Source: Larix kaempferi
Lineage: Eukaryota > Streptophyta > Pinopsida > Pinales > Pinaceae
Direction of reading: 5' to 3'
DNA: 64,000 nucleotides
Assembly: GCA_027924585.1 (NCBI GenBank)
Contig: BSBM01002100.1
Location: 1-64,000 of the forward strand
Part shown: piece by piece, positions 20,038-32,004 of the stretch
Layout: the number at the start of each line of letters is the position of its first letter
Numbering within the stretch: the stretch's first letter is position 1
Notes under the pieces: model-generated
What the model saw: the letters and a program-made list of their open reading frames with translations, nothing else
Database searches by the model: none
What the model was told of the DNA's origin: nothing
Made by a program: the position numbers and the translations under genes

Positions 20038-21629
20038 GTATGTATGTTCTGATGTTCTCCTCTGCTTTGTCCTCCCAATTTCGTGTGTCTTTCTAAGATC
20101 TGAAATCTCATTAGCGATCTGTGATAATCACATTTCTATGATAATCACCGCATATACATAAGAACAATAAATGATGAGCTCTGCGTTTTTATTTTTATTT
20201 TTGTCGAAATAGAATCTAATCCCGGAATGAGTTTCTACCCACCTCTTTATTTTCAGTCAGTTTTAAATCGATCAAACCGTGCAGTTTTTATCATTTAGGA
20301 GATATTGGCTTAATATGTGAGGATTAGCATTTCCTAGGAAAGGTTGGAACATAATTTTATAAATCGAAGGTTTCTCATAAATATATTGTACAAGGTTTTC
20401 AACAAGTGAAGTATGGATTCACCTTTCTCCCCATTTGAACACCGGGCCAGAAACATGGGAAGTGTTCACTAGATTCGGGTTTAAGAGACCTCATGGCAGG
20501 CATCCCATCAGACCTTCAAGTTGATCGTACCAACTCGCAGTTACGAACAACTACCTCTATTTGACTAAGGCCCAACCTTCATGGAAATAAAAATTCCGAA
20601 TCCCGGAGAAAAGCAACGGCAAACTTTCTGATTAACTCGGTTCTCCGATGTAAACATGGATGGGATAGTATATTTAACTTCCATAAACAATAGGTGGGAT
20701 ATCATATTTAACTTCCAAGACGGAGGAAACATACAACTGTAGATTTCGATTCTAATGAAGAATGCTAGATATATGTTTGGATAAAGAATTGCAAAATTTA
20801 GGTGTGGAAAATTTGATATCGAAGTATGAAATATAGTTGTCAATGACTGTGAATTTATGCTTTTGTAGATCGATATATTGTAACAATTACGATCGCACAA
20901 ATGGAGGATTATATGCCTTAGGGATACTAGGTTAAACTTAGCGTTACCCACTGTGGATTTAGGTCTATATATGTTCCAGACTTAAGCTTTTAGATCGGAT
21001 ACCTGGTGGAACTTATGAATTGCATTAATGGGGGCCGGGGGGCTATATACATTTAGGATTGCTAAGAGTAGCGTTAGTATTACTACAAAACGAGCCTTAT
21101 CATCTCTAATAATATAGGCAATCTTGATAAGTGAGGATTCGCTTCTAGTATTGCCACCCATACACTAGCTTACTTAGTTGTTGTGCCAGTGGAAACCTAG
21201 TTGATAAACCGCATATCCATTTCCACTTTTAGATTCAATTTCATTCATTAGAAAGACAGATCCATTTGTTGGCTAACTAGAGCAGATCCCACGCCTGCTC
21301 CATGACGGGTTCCATGTTCCCACTGCCACCATGAGGATGAGTCGGCATTGTGGTCAGGATGAGTTATCCGTAAGCCATCTCAGGATGAGTCGTCAGTGGG
21401 GTCAGGCAGAGTTAATCTCCAACCCCAGCCTCTTCTCTTGCCGCAGAGGCGATTGCTGAGCATCTTGAATCATCAAAAATCCCTTTAATAGTTTCCTTCC
21501 ACTCTCTAAACCGCTGCAGCCACGGGCGTCGAGAGCGATGGATCAACTCTTTGGCATTTCCAACTTAATGTTGCATCCTCTGCGGATCTTGGAATGTAGT
21601 TGGAATCTCGAGCAAGCCGCCCTTCATAC
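20038..21629. other. Spacer after peroxidase A, unit 1
   Basis: No gene recognised. A 128-codon minus frame (20,565-20,951) shortens to 74 codons in unit 2 and is not open in unit 3, so it is not under selection. A more GC-rich, exon-like block at about 21,280-21,600 has short repeats of ATGAGTCG and GTCAGG. It is conserved in all units (39,000-39,330; 54,760-55,100) but I cannot assign it to a family. Confidence 0.55.
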
Positions 21630-22611
21630 GATATATTTCTTATTTTTTTAATTAAAAAATGCGCATATAACTACATATATCATTGTGACTCTGTTATAAA
21701 AAAAGGACTTCCTCGATGTAATCTCTTTTATTTAATATTTTAAATTTATTTAATTTTATTTCATATGTAAAATTTTAATAATTTTAATGTTTGTATTTAT
21801 ACTTGTAGCTTTTTACCTAATCATTAATCTATTTTATTCAAAAGGGACATAAATGTAACTATGTTTTTACTTTTTTTTTTATATACCTATCATTCAACCA
21901 AAAGAAAAATGTAAATATAATTCTTAATAAAATTAATTGTTTAAGCAAAAATTGATAAAAACCCTCTCCAAATGTTGTTTCCTATAGAGTAGTGTAACCT
22001 ATTCCTTTCTTTATATGTTTTTATTTTTATAGTTTGTTAAACTCACTCACATAAGAACACACTTCCACTCACACACACTTTCTATATATTAAAATTGTTT
22101 TAATTATATATTTTACTAATTATATATGCACATAAAATATTAAATACTTTATATATACGTAAAATTAATTTAATCATATATTTTATACATTATATACTCA
22201 CTTTCTATATATTAAAATTGATTTAATTATATATTTTATGAATTATATTTGCACATAAATATTAAATATTTTCTATACATATAAAATTAATTTAATCATA
22301 TATTTTATACATTACATATGCATGGAACATTAAACAATTTATGTACACAAAAGTTGATTTAATAATATCATTTATGTATAACATATTTAAAAAACACTAA
22401 CACTATATTTTATGCATTTATTTTTTTACATTTTTTTTGTCTATATTTTAAAATGAAATTGATATAAAAAAAATTATATTTAGAGATGTAGATGTGGATT
22501 TTTTTATGAATTTAAAATGATATGATATAGAATGAAATTTTGTTTATGTTTATGAGATGTAGTTATTGAATTTGTTTTTATTTGTTTGAAATTATTTAAA
22601 TAATGATGTAT
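21630..22611. repeat. Extreme AT-rich zone with ~125-bp repeats, unit 1
   Basis: Nearly only A and T, with two copies of a ~125-base unit (starts about 22,078 and 22,201, landmark CACTTTCTATATATTAAAAT). Each unit contains two related half-repeats built around TTTAATYATATATTTTA. It ends abruptly at the G/A tract. The matching zones are 39,350-40,325 and 55,110-55,968; the last has lost one repeat. Confidence 0.8.
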
Positions 22612-24783
22612 TTAGAGAGAGAGGGGGGGAATGGAGGGGGAGGGTGAGTGGGAGAGAGAGGGTGTGGGAGGGGGAGAGAGAGAAGGGGGGAAGGGGGACG
22701 GGGACGCGGAGGTAGTGCGGGCAAGGGAAGGAAGACTAAGGGAGGGGTAGGGAGCAAGAACGTGAGGGGGGAGAGGGAGGGCAGAGGGAGGGAGTAGGGG
22801 AGAGGCAAGAAGGGGGGGAGGGATCGCGATGGGGCGAAAGCAGGGGGGATGGAGAGGGAGTGGGTAGGATGAGGGGGAGAGGAGAGAGAGGGGGAGAGTG
22901 AGGGAGCGGGGAAGGGATATAAGAAAGGGTAGGTAGGGATGGGGGGAGCGGGGGAAGAGGTGGTGTTGGGGAGGGATGGGGGAAGTGGGATAGGGAGGTG
23001 GGGTGGGAGGGGGAGGGAGAGAAAGAGGGGGAGAAGGAGAGAGATGAAGGGGGAGGGAGAAGGGGACGAGAGGGGGAGGGGGGAGGGAGAAAGGGGACGA
23101 GAGGGGGAGCAAGAGTGGGAGTGAGAAAGGGAGAGGGAAAGCGAGAGAGGGGGAGGAAGGCGGGTGGGGGTTAGGCGAAGGGGAGGAAGAGGAGGGAGAG
23201 GGAGGGATGGGGAGGAAGAGGAGGGAGAGGGAGATGGGGAAGTGAGGACGGAGGGGTAGTGGGAGGGGTAAAGAGAGAGGGAGGAAGGGGGGGAGAGGGC
23301 GAGTGGGTGGAAGCGGGGGGCAGGGAGAGGAGGGAGGGGGAAGAGATGTTGAGGGAGGGGGAAGTAGGATGTGGAGAGGGGCAAGCAAGGAGATGGGAGG
23401 GGAGCGAGGGAGGGGGGAGCGAGGGAGGGGGAAGCGAGGGACAAGGGGATTGGGGGAGGGGAGGGTTTTGGGAAGGAGTGGGAGGGAGCGAGAGAGGGAG
23501 GCAGGTGGATGGAGCGGAGGGAGGGAGGGAGAGGGGAGGAGATGGGGGAGCGAGGGAGGGGGGGAAAGGAGGAGGGGGGGAATTTCTAGGTAGAAAGGGG
23601 AGGGAGGGAGCGGTAGTAGGGAGTGGGTTGATGGGGAGACTGAGGATGTCGTGGTGGGGTGGGGGGGCAAGGATTGAGATATTGGTAGGTTGGAGAGGGG
23701 GGAATGCGGGGGAGCTATTTGGAGGTAGGGAGGGATGGAGATGAGGAGAGAGGGCAGAGGGATAGAGGGAATGGAAGGGGGATGGAGGTGGGAGAGTGTG
23801 TTAGGGGGGAACGAGGGAGTGGGAAATATTGTTAGGAGGGAGAGGGGGAGGGAGGGCGAAGGAGGGAGGTGGGAGGTAGAGGAAGGTAGAGAGAGGGAGA
23901 GAGAAGGATGGTGAGAGGGTCGGGGAGGGGAGGGAGAGGGAAGGAGGTAGGGGAGACGGGGAGGGGGGATGATTGGTGAGCGAGAGAGGGAGGAAGGGGG
24001 GATGGGGGATTGATGGGAGATTTGTAGAGGGGGAGGGGAGGGAGGGAGAAGGAGAGGAGGAGAGCGGGGGAAGGGGGGGAGTGGGAGTGGGAGGGGGAGG
24101 GGGAGGGGGGAGAGGGAGGGGGGTGGGGGAGGGGGGGAGGAACAGGATATTGGTAGGTGGGAGAGGGGATGGGGGGGAGGGGGAGGGAGAGATGAGGGGG
24201 TGAGTGGAGGAGATGGGGGAGTGAGGTATGGAAAATAGGTGGAGGGGGGGATTGAGACGGGGATGGGGGAAGATGGGTGAGCGAGAGAGAGAGGAATGGG
24301 GGAGGGAGCGATGGATGGGAGATTGGTACGGGGGAGTGGAGGGGGGGAGAGGGGGAGACGAGGTGGTGAGTGTGGGATATTGTGGATCGAGGTATGGGGG
24401 AAAGGGGGAGGGGTGGATTGCGAGTTGGGAGAGGGAAGGGGTGGAGGGAAAAGGGATGGAGGGGAAGGGGGATGGAGGCAGGGGGAAAGAATGGGGTGAA
24501 GGGGTGGAGAGAGGGAAGAGAGGGACAAAGGGATGGGGAAGGGGAGGGGTAGGAGGGGGATGGGGGGGAAGGGAGGGTTGTGCAAAGGAGCAGCAGGGAG
24601 CTAGAGAGGGAGGGAGGTAGGGAGGGGGGGATGGAGAGTGAGGGATGGAGAGGGAAGAGGAGATAGGGAGAGGGGAGGAGATGGGGGAGCGAGGGAGGGG
24701 GGAAAGCAGGGGGGGGGAATTTCTAGGTAGAAAGGGGAGGGAGGGAGCGGCAGTAGGGAGCGGGGTGATGGGGAGACTGAGGA
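22612..24783 (+). repeat. ~2.2-kb polypurine (G/A) tract, unit 1
   Basis: Built almost only of G and A on the plus strand (GGGAGGGAGGGGGA-like runs), with rare T and very rare C. Inside it is a higher-order repeat: a block with TTCTAGGTAGAAAGGGGAGG recurs at 23,584 and 24,721, 1,137 bases apart. The minus strand lacks purine runs that could make stops, so huge Pro/Ser/Leu frames (up to 657 codons) arise by composition alone. Such tracts can form G-quadruplexes and triplexes; whether this one does is untested. It begins right after the AT-rich zone and ends where LINE homology starts. Confidence 0.95.
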
Positions 24784-26330
24784 GCTCCAAAGAATCAGTG
24801 AGGTTGGGGCTTGAAGGAGCTCCATCGATTTGGAAAATCATTGACATCAAAGTCTACTTGGAATTTTACCACTAAAGAAGGTAAATGACAATTTATTCTT
24901 AAAGCTAAATATTTGAAGAATTTGTCTATTCTGGAATGGATCAGGGCCCGTGTCAACGATTGTAAAGTAGGATCTATGGTTTGGAAGGCCATTGTAGGAG
25001 TCTTTCCAGTCATTGGGGATTTAGTGACTTGGGTTGTTGGAGATGGTAATAAAGCCATACTGGGAAAGGATAAAATAGTGGGAGTAATAAACCAAAGAAA
25101 CCTGCCGGAAGTTATGATTAAGCATCTCAACGATCGAAGCTTTATATTTCTACAGGATGTAGCTGGGATTGGCAGACCCATCAATTTCATCCAGAATTGG
25201 AGAATTGCTTTAGAACTCGATTTATGATAGATGGGTAGAAAGCTGGAATCTATGTATTTTTTACATGAATAAAGGGTTCATCAAATTAAAGGAGACTCCA
25301 GATTCCTTGGTTTGGATGGGTAACCACGAAGGAGGAAAGTTTTCCTTTCATATTGCATAATATCTTTTCTGGAGTAACCGGGCTATCCTAGATTCCTGGT
25401 TGTGGAAACCTCTTTGGCAAGTTTGGGTTCCCCAAAAGCATAAGATCTTTATATGGCTGATTATGAGAGGGAAGGTACTAACATGGGAGAATTTGAGGAA
25501 AATAAATGTTGTGGGGCCCACCTAGTGTTGTCTTTGTAGGGGAGCAGAAGAAATTATCGAACATTTGTGTCTAAAATGTCCATTCGCTTATCAATTTTGG
25601 AAAGGATTGGAAGATAGCCTTCATCTCGTACGGCTATGGGAAGTTGATTCTATCGAAGGAAATTTCAAATACTAGTTTATGAATCCACTACTCAAATCCA
25701 CAAGATGTATCTCTTACTTACTTTTACGGAGTATATGGAAGGTTAGAAATGAAACTATATTGGAGAACAATCACTTACGTGGTTTCTGTGTTATCTCTAA
25801 TCTGCTAGCTACCTATAGGTTTTTTATAGACAAAGAAAGCAATTTTAAACCCAGGATTATGAAAGATATTTGTATAGATCATGCGGAATGTACAAGTTAT
25901 TTTGACGGGGATTGTGAGGAACCCGACAAAATCTGTGGTTTAGGGGGGGTATTCTTCTTCCAAAGAGTGAAGCCATAGAGTTCAAGGCAAATGGGGGTTT
26001 TGGATCAAATAATAGAGCATAAGGCTTGGCACTGAGAACACCAATGCAGATTGCAAGAGAGGGATCAGTGCACTCCCTCCATATTTTGGGGGATTCGGAA
26101 TTATGGATCAAATTTATGAAAAATGAGTAGAGCATCTCAAACTTGAATCTCAAAGGTATAGGACAAAACTTTGACTTAATAGCACAATCCGTCGAGGTCT
26201 TAAAATATAACCATGTGTATAGAGAGCAGAACCAGACAAATGTCCATTCCAAAGAAGGTCTTCTTCTTCCTAAAAGAGTTTGTGTAATGAACAGAAAAAT
26301 GGGAGCAAGTAGGTAATTGGAAGGAAAATT
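24784..26330 (+). pseudogene. LINE (non-LTR retrotransposon) 3' fragment, unit 1
   Basis: The last part of a plant LINE polyprotein. It starts downstream of the reverse transcriptase palm: GSMVWKAIVGVFPVIG and WVVGDGNKAILGKD near 24,970-25,070 are typical of plant LINEs. Two stops follow near 25,226. The zinc-knuckle-like domain at 25,526-25,588 reads CCLCRGAEEIIEHLCLKC, then PFAYQFW. The RNase H part starts with YFDGD (Asp at 25,904), but the catalytic Glu position is a TAA (NNRA-stop). ILGDSELWIKFM and HVYREQNQT follow. Endonuclease and palm are absent and no poly(A) tail is visible at the end. The fragment begins directly at the G/A tract. Confidence 0.88.
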
Positions 26331-26499
26331 ATGGACTTCATGTTCCGAAGATAAAGATTTCTTGTTAGGGGAATGTTAATGAATGATGATCTAAGTTTTT
26401 TTAAACTACTCTGCTGGAAACATCTATGACGTAAAATAAACTTTTTTGAACAATGCAATTTGTACCTGAAGGATGTAACCTATATTTCCTATGAATGAA

Positions 26500-26990
26500 T
26501 ATGACATTGGTATAGTAATGCCGATCAAATGTTCTAAAGCTGTCGGGATCCATCTCTACTGTGTTGTTGTCCCCAGGCCTTGCATGCTATCTTTAGTTTA
26601 GCTGCATAATATTTGTCCAAGCAGGGATCCATATCTCCTTTTCTTGTAAAATTGTAAAGCCTGCTGCTAAAGGAGCTGCAGTGGGAAATCCCTTTAGTGT
26701 GGGCGCCTGCACCCAGTATTGTTATATATAACTAGTGAGATTATGATGCCATAATGTAAATAAATCGCCGTATAACAGATCAGAAGAACATAGCCAGGTC
26801 CATAACATCAAGTCCATGGCTTCCAAATATTGATGTCAGTTGCGAGAAACTTGCGGTGGGCAGGGAAAGTTTAGTGAGAGCTTCATTCTCGATAGAAACC
26901 AGTTGGAACATTCCAGAATGGTTCTCCCAACTGTATACCACAAAACTTGCAACCGCAACTGTAGTTGTCTTCATGATATTCACAAACACT
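26500..26990 (-). pseudogene. Class III peroxidase pseudogene B, unit 1
   Basis: Minus-strand peroxidase remnant facing pseudogene A. The right part (26,989-26,780) encodes NEALTKLSLPTASFSQLTSIF and HGLDVMDLAMFF, the stretch before the haem-binding helix. After a short gap with stops, 26,713-26,530 encodes GAGAHTKGISHCSSF, SRLYNFTRKGDMDP and CLDKYYAAKLKIAC. The proximal His is present, but the usual Ile after Thr is Lys here. An extra base near 26,578 shifts the frame in this copy only. The N-terminal half with the distal His is not found. It differs enough from pseudogene A to come from another peroxidase subfamily. Confidence 0.86.
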
Positions 26991-28100
26991 AATTGCTTTG
27001 TAAAGTGGAATTCTGTTATTCCTATGACAAATGTGACTATAACCTGGACAACGACACTATTTATAACCTGAATAATTGTCAGGGAGTTTCCTGTCGATTT
27101 CCTTACTGCAGGAAAAAAGACTATAAGGAAACTCTTATAATTAATGGAGTTGCTGGCATATTATTGAGTATTATTTCGCAAGCCAGATTGCGAATTAATT
27201 GTTTACATAGAATCTCACTAACATGTCCGAAGTTTCGCATTTTTAATTTGAGGTACTATCTCTAGATTCTCTTGATGACTGAGCTATCCTATCTGTTTCC
27301 AATTTTCATTAGCTGGCACTTTGATACCGTGTGCTACTGTTGTCCACGATCATTTCACTTTTTTCTTTCTAATTCCTGCGCATGGAAATCTTAACCAGGA
27401 CACATTACCTTCGGGCATGGAACTAGCACACATGTTCACATCGTTTTGTTTCCATTTGTCAGTTAAACATTATCCGACAGTGGCCTTATTTCCATTTGTC
27501 GTTGTAAAGCATTAAATTTTACATTGCAGAATGGATATTGAATGCCTTGTTATCTTGTATTTTGTGATCATCATTATTACTACGGTGTCCTTCTTTGTTG
27601 AATCAAATCCCATGGTTTATATGCCCACCTTACCAGCATTAAATTCTAAGCTACAAGGTGGTTGCTTGCTTATTTAGTGATAAGGGTATCTAGGTGTTGA
27701 TTTTAGTGTTGATGCACATATTGAACCACCCACAAGCTTAGGAGTTGTTATGGAAATGGAAATTGAATCATTAATTATTTGTAAGTGATAGATGTGCATA
27801 TTGAACCATGAAACAAGTTTACAAGTCACTAACTATTAATTTAAATAGAATAAATTGTATAGGTTAAGGTTCTATCCTAACGAGCCTTTAAATAGATATA
27901 TAGGGTTCTATGTATTGAGTCCATGTCTATGAAACAAGGTCCATGATATAGATGTAACATGAAAGAAATAATTGTAAAAATACTCACTAGAATGTTCCAC
28001 ATGTATACTATAAAGTTTCTAGGAGGTTAGATTAAAACTATTGTGAAAAAAATACTTGTGACAAGAGTTATTTAAAAGGTAATTCATTAACAACAATTAA
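26991..28100. other. Spacer right of peroxidase B, unit 1, with unassigned hydrophobic frames
   Basis: Plus-strand frames at 26,993-27,265 and 27,321-27,515 look hydrophobic and Cys/His-containing. In units 2 and 3 the second one extends into a strong membrane-like segment (FIIFIIGLVAFNIYL near 45,230; FIIFIIGIVVFNIYL near 60,940). In unit 1 about 110 bases there are gone. A CAG with a polypyrimidine-like lead (TTTACATTGCAG near 27,529) could be a splice acceptor. I do not recognise a family. It may be a decayed membrane-protein gene or chance. Confidence 0.35.
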
Positions 28101-29620
28101 GGACACAAGACCCATGTCTTATACAAAAAATATAGTAATTATACCCATATCCCACTAAGATTCCAATGATCCAAATTTTGTGGTGCTTTGAAGTTTGTTT
28201 TATATACTAAGGCCATACAATCTTCATTTTGGGGCAAAGGGACAAGATCCAACTCTTGTGTGAAAAACCTCCTAATGTTATCCATATCCCACCCAACGAC
28301 AAAGGAACTTTCTAGGGGGTTTTGTGGTGGTTTGAGGAATATTTTTTCCCATAAGACTTATAATATTTATTTAGTAGTTGAGGGCCTTATTTTCCTCCCC
28401 CACTCATGGTCAACGTCTCGAGACCCATCCTTACTACAAAAATATTCCTAGTGGTGCCTCTATCCCATTCCTATGGAAAATATCCTTCTACAGCGTGTGT
28501 GTTGTTGTTCAAGGCCTTGATCATTACTCATTAACCCAAGAATATTCATTTTGTGTCTTATTCCCAATATCTATCCTACAACCATAGTTGAATCCTTGAG
28601 GCCCATCCACGATGCATAAATGCCATAATCATACCCATATCTCACTTGTAGGACAATGATCCCCTATAGAGGGAATGGTATGTGCGTTATGCCATTGTTT
28701 ATGGCCCTTGATCCCTAATATCTTCATCTAGGGGAAAAGGGCCTTGATTTCCTCCCTTGACCATGGTCAATTCCTTAAGTCCCATCTCCAACATGAAAAG
28801 CCTTATAATGATACACATATTCCACTTAGATGCCAAACATCATCTCTAAAGAGCGTGCGTTGTGGTGTGAGGTCACATTGATGACCACTGACACCTAGAT
28901 ATTCTTTTATGATTTAATGACCATATATTGCACCCTTAACTATTGTAAAGGCCTCAATAATCATTCATACTACATAAAAAAATTTAATCACATCCATATT
29001 CCACTTGTATGTTAAAGATCCACTTTAAATGATCTATTGTGTGGTTCAATACCTTGATCATGGCCGATTAGCTCAATAATCTTAATTTAGGGCCCAATTC
29101 CATCATTTTCTACCATAACCATGGTCCAAAAACTATACCTAGTGCACAAAACCTCATATCGACATTAATATCCCACTCTAAGAAAAATGATATCCTATAT
29201 AGGGCATCTTTTATGGTTTGTGACCTTACTAATGGCCCTTTCTCCCTATAAGATTCATCTAGGGCTTGAGGGCCTTATTCCCCCCCCGCCACATGTATTG
29301 GCAAGCTATTGAGACCAATTAATAATATCCAAGGCATTATAGGAGAAACCATATTCAACTTGAAGGATGAGTGTGACCATTAGATGGCTTGTGGCATGGT
29401 TTGAAACCTTATCCATGGCCAATGCACCCTAGAATATTCATTTAAATATTAATTCCCATATTTTCATCTCCTTGCAAGATTGGTAAAGTCCCTAAAATGT
29501 ATCCCCCGTGAAAAGCCTCTTAATATCAACCATATTACATTTAGAGGCTAGATATCCCTTTTGGAGGGACTGCATGGTGGTTTGAGGTTGTATCAATCAT
29601 TACCGAGGCATTCATTTTAT
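28100..29620. repeat. Degenerate ~178-bp tandem repeat, unit 1 (nine copies)
   Basis: A landmark TATYCCACTT-like motif recurs at 28,148, 28,285, 28,461, 28,638, 28,818, 28,997, 29,169, 29,352 and 29,533. Spacings are 137, 176, 177, 180, 179, 172, 183 and 181 bases. Each monomer also contains a GTGGTTTGAGGCCTT-like part, a TGATCATGGCCCATT-like part and a GGGCCTTATTCC-like part. Copies are strongly diverged, so this is an old array with a satellite-like period. No coding frame follows it. Confidence 0.88.
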
Positions 29621-30236
29621 ACTAGTTTGAAAAAAAAACACATGACTATGTTATTATGTAGAAACATAAAATGATCATATCATAATCACATATATGTCTG
29701 CAATACCTTTCCGAATAGCTAAAGAACAAAGAAAATGAATGTCAGGGTAGAAACTTATGGAAAACTAACTAAAATAATTTTTTATATATTTTTTTAATGA
29801 AAATGTATAAAGAGCTTATATTAAAAAGGATGAGAAAAAACAACAAAATATTACAAAAACCATTCACCCTGATGAAGAGGGTAGCAATAGGGTGAAACCA
29901 TGAAGTTGGTATACACTTTTGGCTTGTTTTTTGATAAACACAACTGCAAAATTTTATGTTTTTGAACTTCGACCTCTTAAAAACCATATCTCCCTTAGGA
30001 ATTTCAACTTGAAGTAAGCACAAAATTTTAGAGAAATGAATTAGATTTCTACTCATATTTTTTTAAAAAAAATTTATGGACATATCATGGGACAAATTTG
30101 GATTCCACCAACGATATATACTTGAAATTTTTAGGTATGGATAATGAGTGACCTGCATGGCCTTCGGTTTTTTGAGAGATGGTTATTCAATTTAGGGAAA
30201 AAAATTCTATGCTCATGATATATGATGTATCAACAA

Positions 30237-30545
30237 TATAGGTATAAAGTGCATTCCTTTTCACCATCAGTACAGTAATTTTGAAGTCTAAAATGGGGCC
30301 TCCTAAGGAAAACTATAAAATAATAAAATAATATTTATTAATTTTGGAGGAAGAAAGAAAAAAACTACTTTTTTTGTTTGTATTTTCAACATATCTCCAT
30401 GTGTTTTTACTCAAATTTCGAGCGGGAGCACTCGGTAGATGCAAAATTTAATGAGTGCTCCCGCTTGAAATTTGAGTAAAAACACAAGGAGATATGTTGA
30501 AAATACAAACAAAAAAAATATTTTTTTTATGACAAATATCTCAAG
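30237..30545. repeat. Foldback hairpin, unit 1 copy a (right outer arm lost)
   Basis: Core arms 30,371-30,433 and 30,453-30,516, each about 63 bases, pair with about two mismatches around a 19-base loop. The stem base is TTTTTGTTTGTATTTTC against its complement; the top is GAGCGGGAGCACTC against GAGTGCTCCCGC. The left outer arm block is present (about 30,237-30,310); its partner is cut off by the duplication junction. Confidence 0.93.
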
Positions 30546-30546
30546 G

Positions 30547-31390
30547 CCCATCCCCAACATGAAAAGCCTTATAATGATACACATATTCCACTTAGATGCC
30601 AAAGATCATCTCTAAAGAGCGCGCATTGTGGTGTGAGGTCACATTGATGACCAATGACACCTAGATATTCTTTTATGATTTAATGACCATATATTGCACC
30701 CTTAACTATTGTAAAGGCCTCAATAATAATCCGGACTACATAAAAAATCTTAATCACATCCATATTCCACTTGTATGTTAAAGATCCACCTTAAATGATC
30801 TATTGTGTGGTTCAATACCTTGATCATGGCCCATTAGCTCAATAATCTTAACTTAGGGCCCAATTCCATCATTTTCTACCATAACCATGGTCCAAAAACT
30901 ATACCTAGTCCACAAAACCTCATATCGACATTAATATCCCACTCTAAGAAAAATGATATCCTATATAGGGCATCTTTTATGGTTTGTGACCTTACTAATG
31001 GCCCTTTGTCCCTATAAGATTCATCTAGGGCTCGAGGGCCTTATTCCCCCCCCCACATGTATTGGAAAGCTATTGAGACCAATTAATAATATCCAAGGCA
31101 TTATAGGAGCAACCATATTCAACTTGAAGGATGAGTGTGACCATTAGATGGCTTGTGGCATGGTTTGAAACCTTATCCATGGCCAATGCACCCTAGAATA
31201 TTCATTTAAATATTAATTCCCATATTTTCCTCTGCTTGCAATATTGGTCAAGTCCCTAAAATGTATCCCCTGTGAAAAGCCTCTTAATATCAACCATATT
31301 ACATTTAGAGGCTAGATATTCCTTTTAGAGGGACTGCATGGTGGTTTGAGGTTGTATAAATCATGACCGAGGCATTGATTTTATAATAGT
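30547..31390. repeat. Second block of the ~178-bp repeat, unit 1 duplication
   Basis: Monomers five to nine of the array, copied a second time by the 1,766-bp tandem duplication. Nearly identical to 28,781-29,620, much closer than the monomers are to each other, so this duplication is far younger than the array. Confidence 0.9.
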
Positions 31391-32004
31391 TTGAAAAAAA
31401 ACACATGACTATGTTATTATGTAGAAACATAAAATGATCATATCGTAATCACATATATCTCTTCAATACCTTTCCGAATAGCTAAAGAACAAAGAAAATG
31501 GATGTCAGGGTAGAAAGTTATGGAAAACTTACTAAAATAATTATTTATATATATTTTTTAATGAAAATGTATAAAGAGTTTATATTAAAAAGGATGAGAA
31601 AAAATAAAAAAAAAATATTACAAAAACCATTCACCCTGATGAAGAGGGTAGCAATAGGGTGAAATCATGAAGTTGGTATACACTTTTGGCTTGTTCTTTG
31701 ATAAACACAACTGCAAAATTTTATGTTTTGAACATCGACCTCTCCAAAACCATATCTCCCTTAGGAATTTCAACTTGAAGTAAGCACAAAATTTTAGAGA
31801 AATGAATTAGATTTCTACTCATATTTTTTTTAAATTTTTTTATGGACATATCATGGGACAAATTTGGATGCCACCAACGATATATACTTGAAATTTTTAG
31901 GTATGGAAAATGAGTGACCTGCACAGCCTCCGGTTTTTTGAGAGATGGTTATTCAGTTTAGGGAAAAAAATTCTATGCTCATAATATATGATGTATCAAC
32001 AATA

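Noticed and set aside
20565-20951. 128-codon minus frame after peroxidase A
   Set aside because: Shortens to 74 codons in unit 2 and is closed in unit 3; no recognisable domain.
22939-24620. Gly/Arg/Glu-rich open frames on the plus strand of the G/A tract
   Set aside because: Same compositional cause; the frames overlap each other and are not kept between units.
22596-24850. Very long Pro/Ser/Leu-rich open frames on the minus strand (up to 657 codons), and similar ones at 40,311-42,599 and 55,949-58,292
   Set aside because: The plus strand is almost pure G/A, so the complement is C/T-rich and can hardly form stop codons. Several overlapping frames are open at once, composition explains the residues, and no domain is present.
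24795-25190. 131-codon minus frame recurring in all three units (also 42,547-42,942 and 58,240-58,635)
   Set aside because: It is antisense to the LINE polyprotein, which has clear homology on the plus strand. Persistence reflects low divergence between units.
25857-26252. 131-codon minus frame over the LINE RNase H (also at 43,609-44,004 and 59,302-59,739)
   Set aside because: Antisense shadow of the RNase H domain, which reads on the plus strand.
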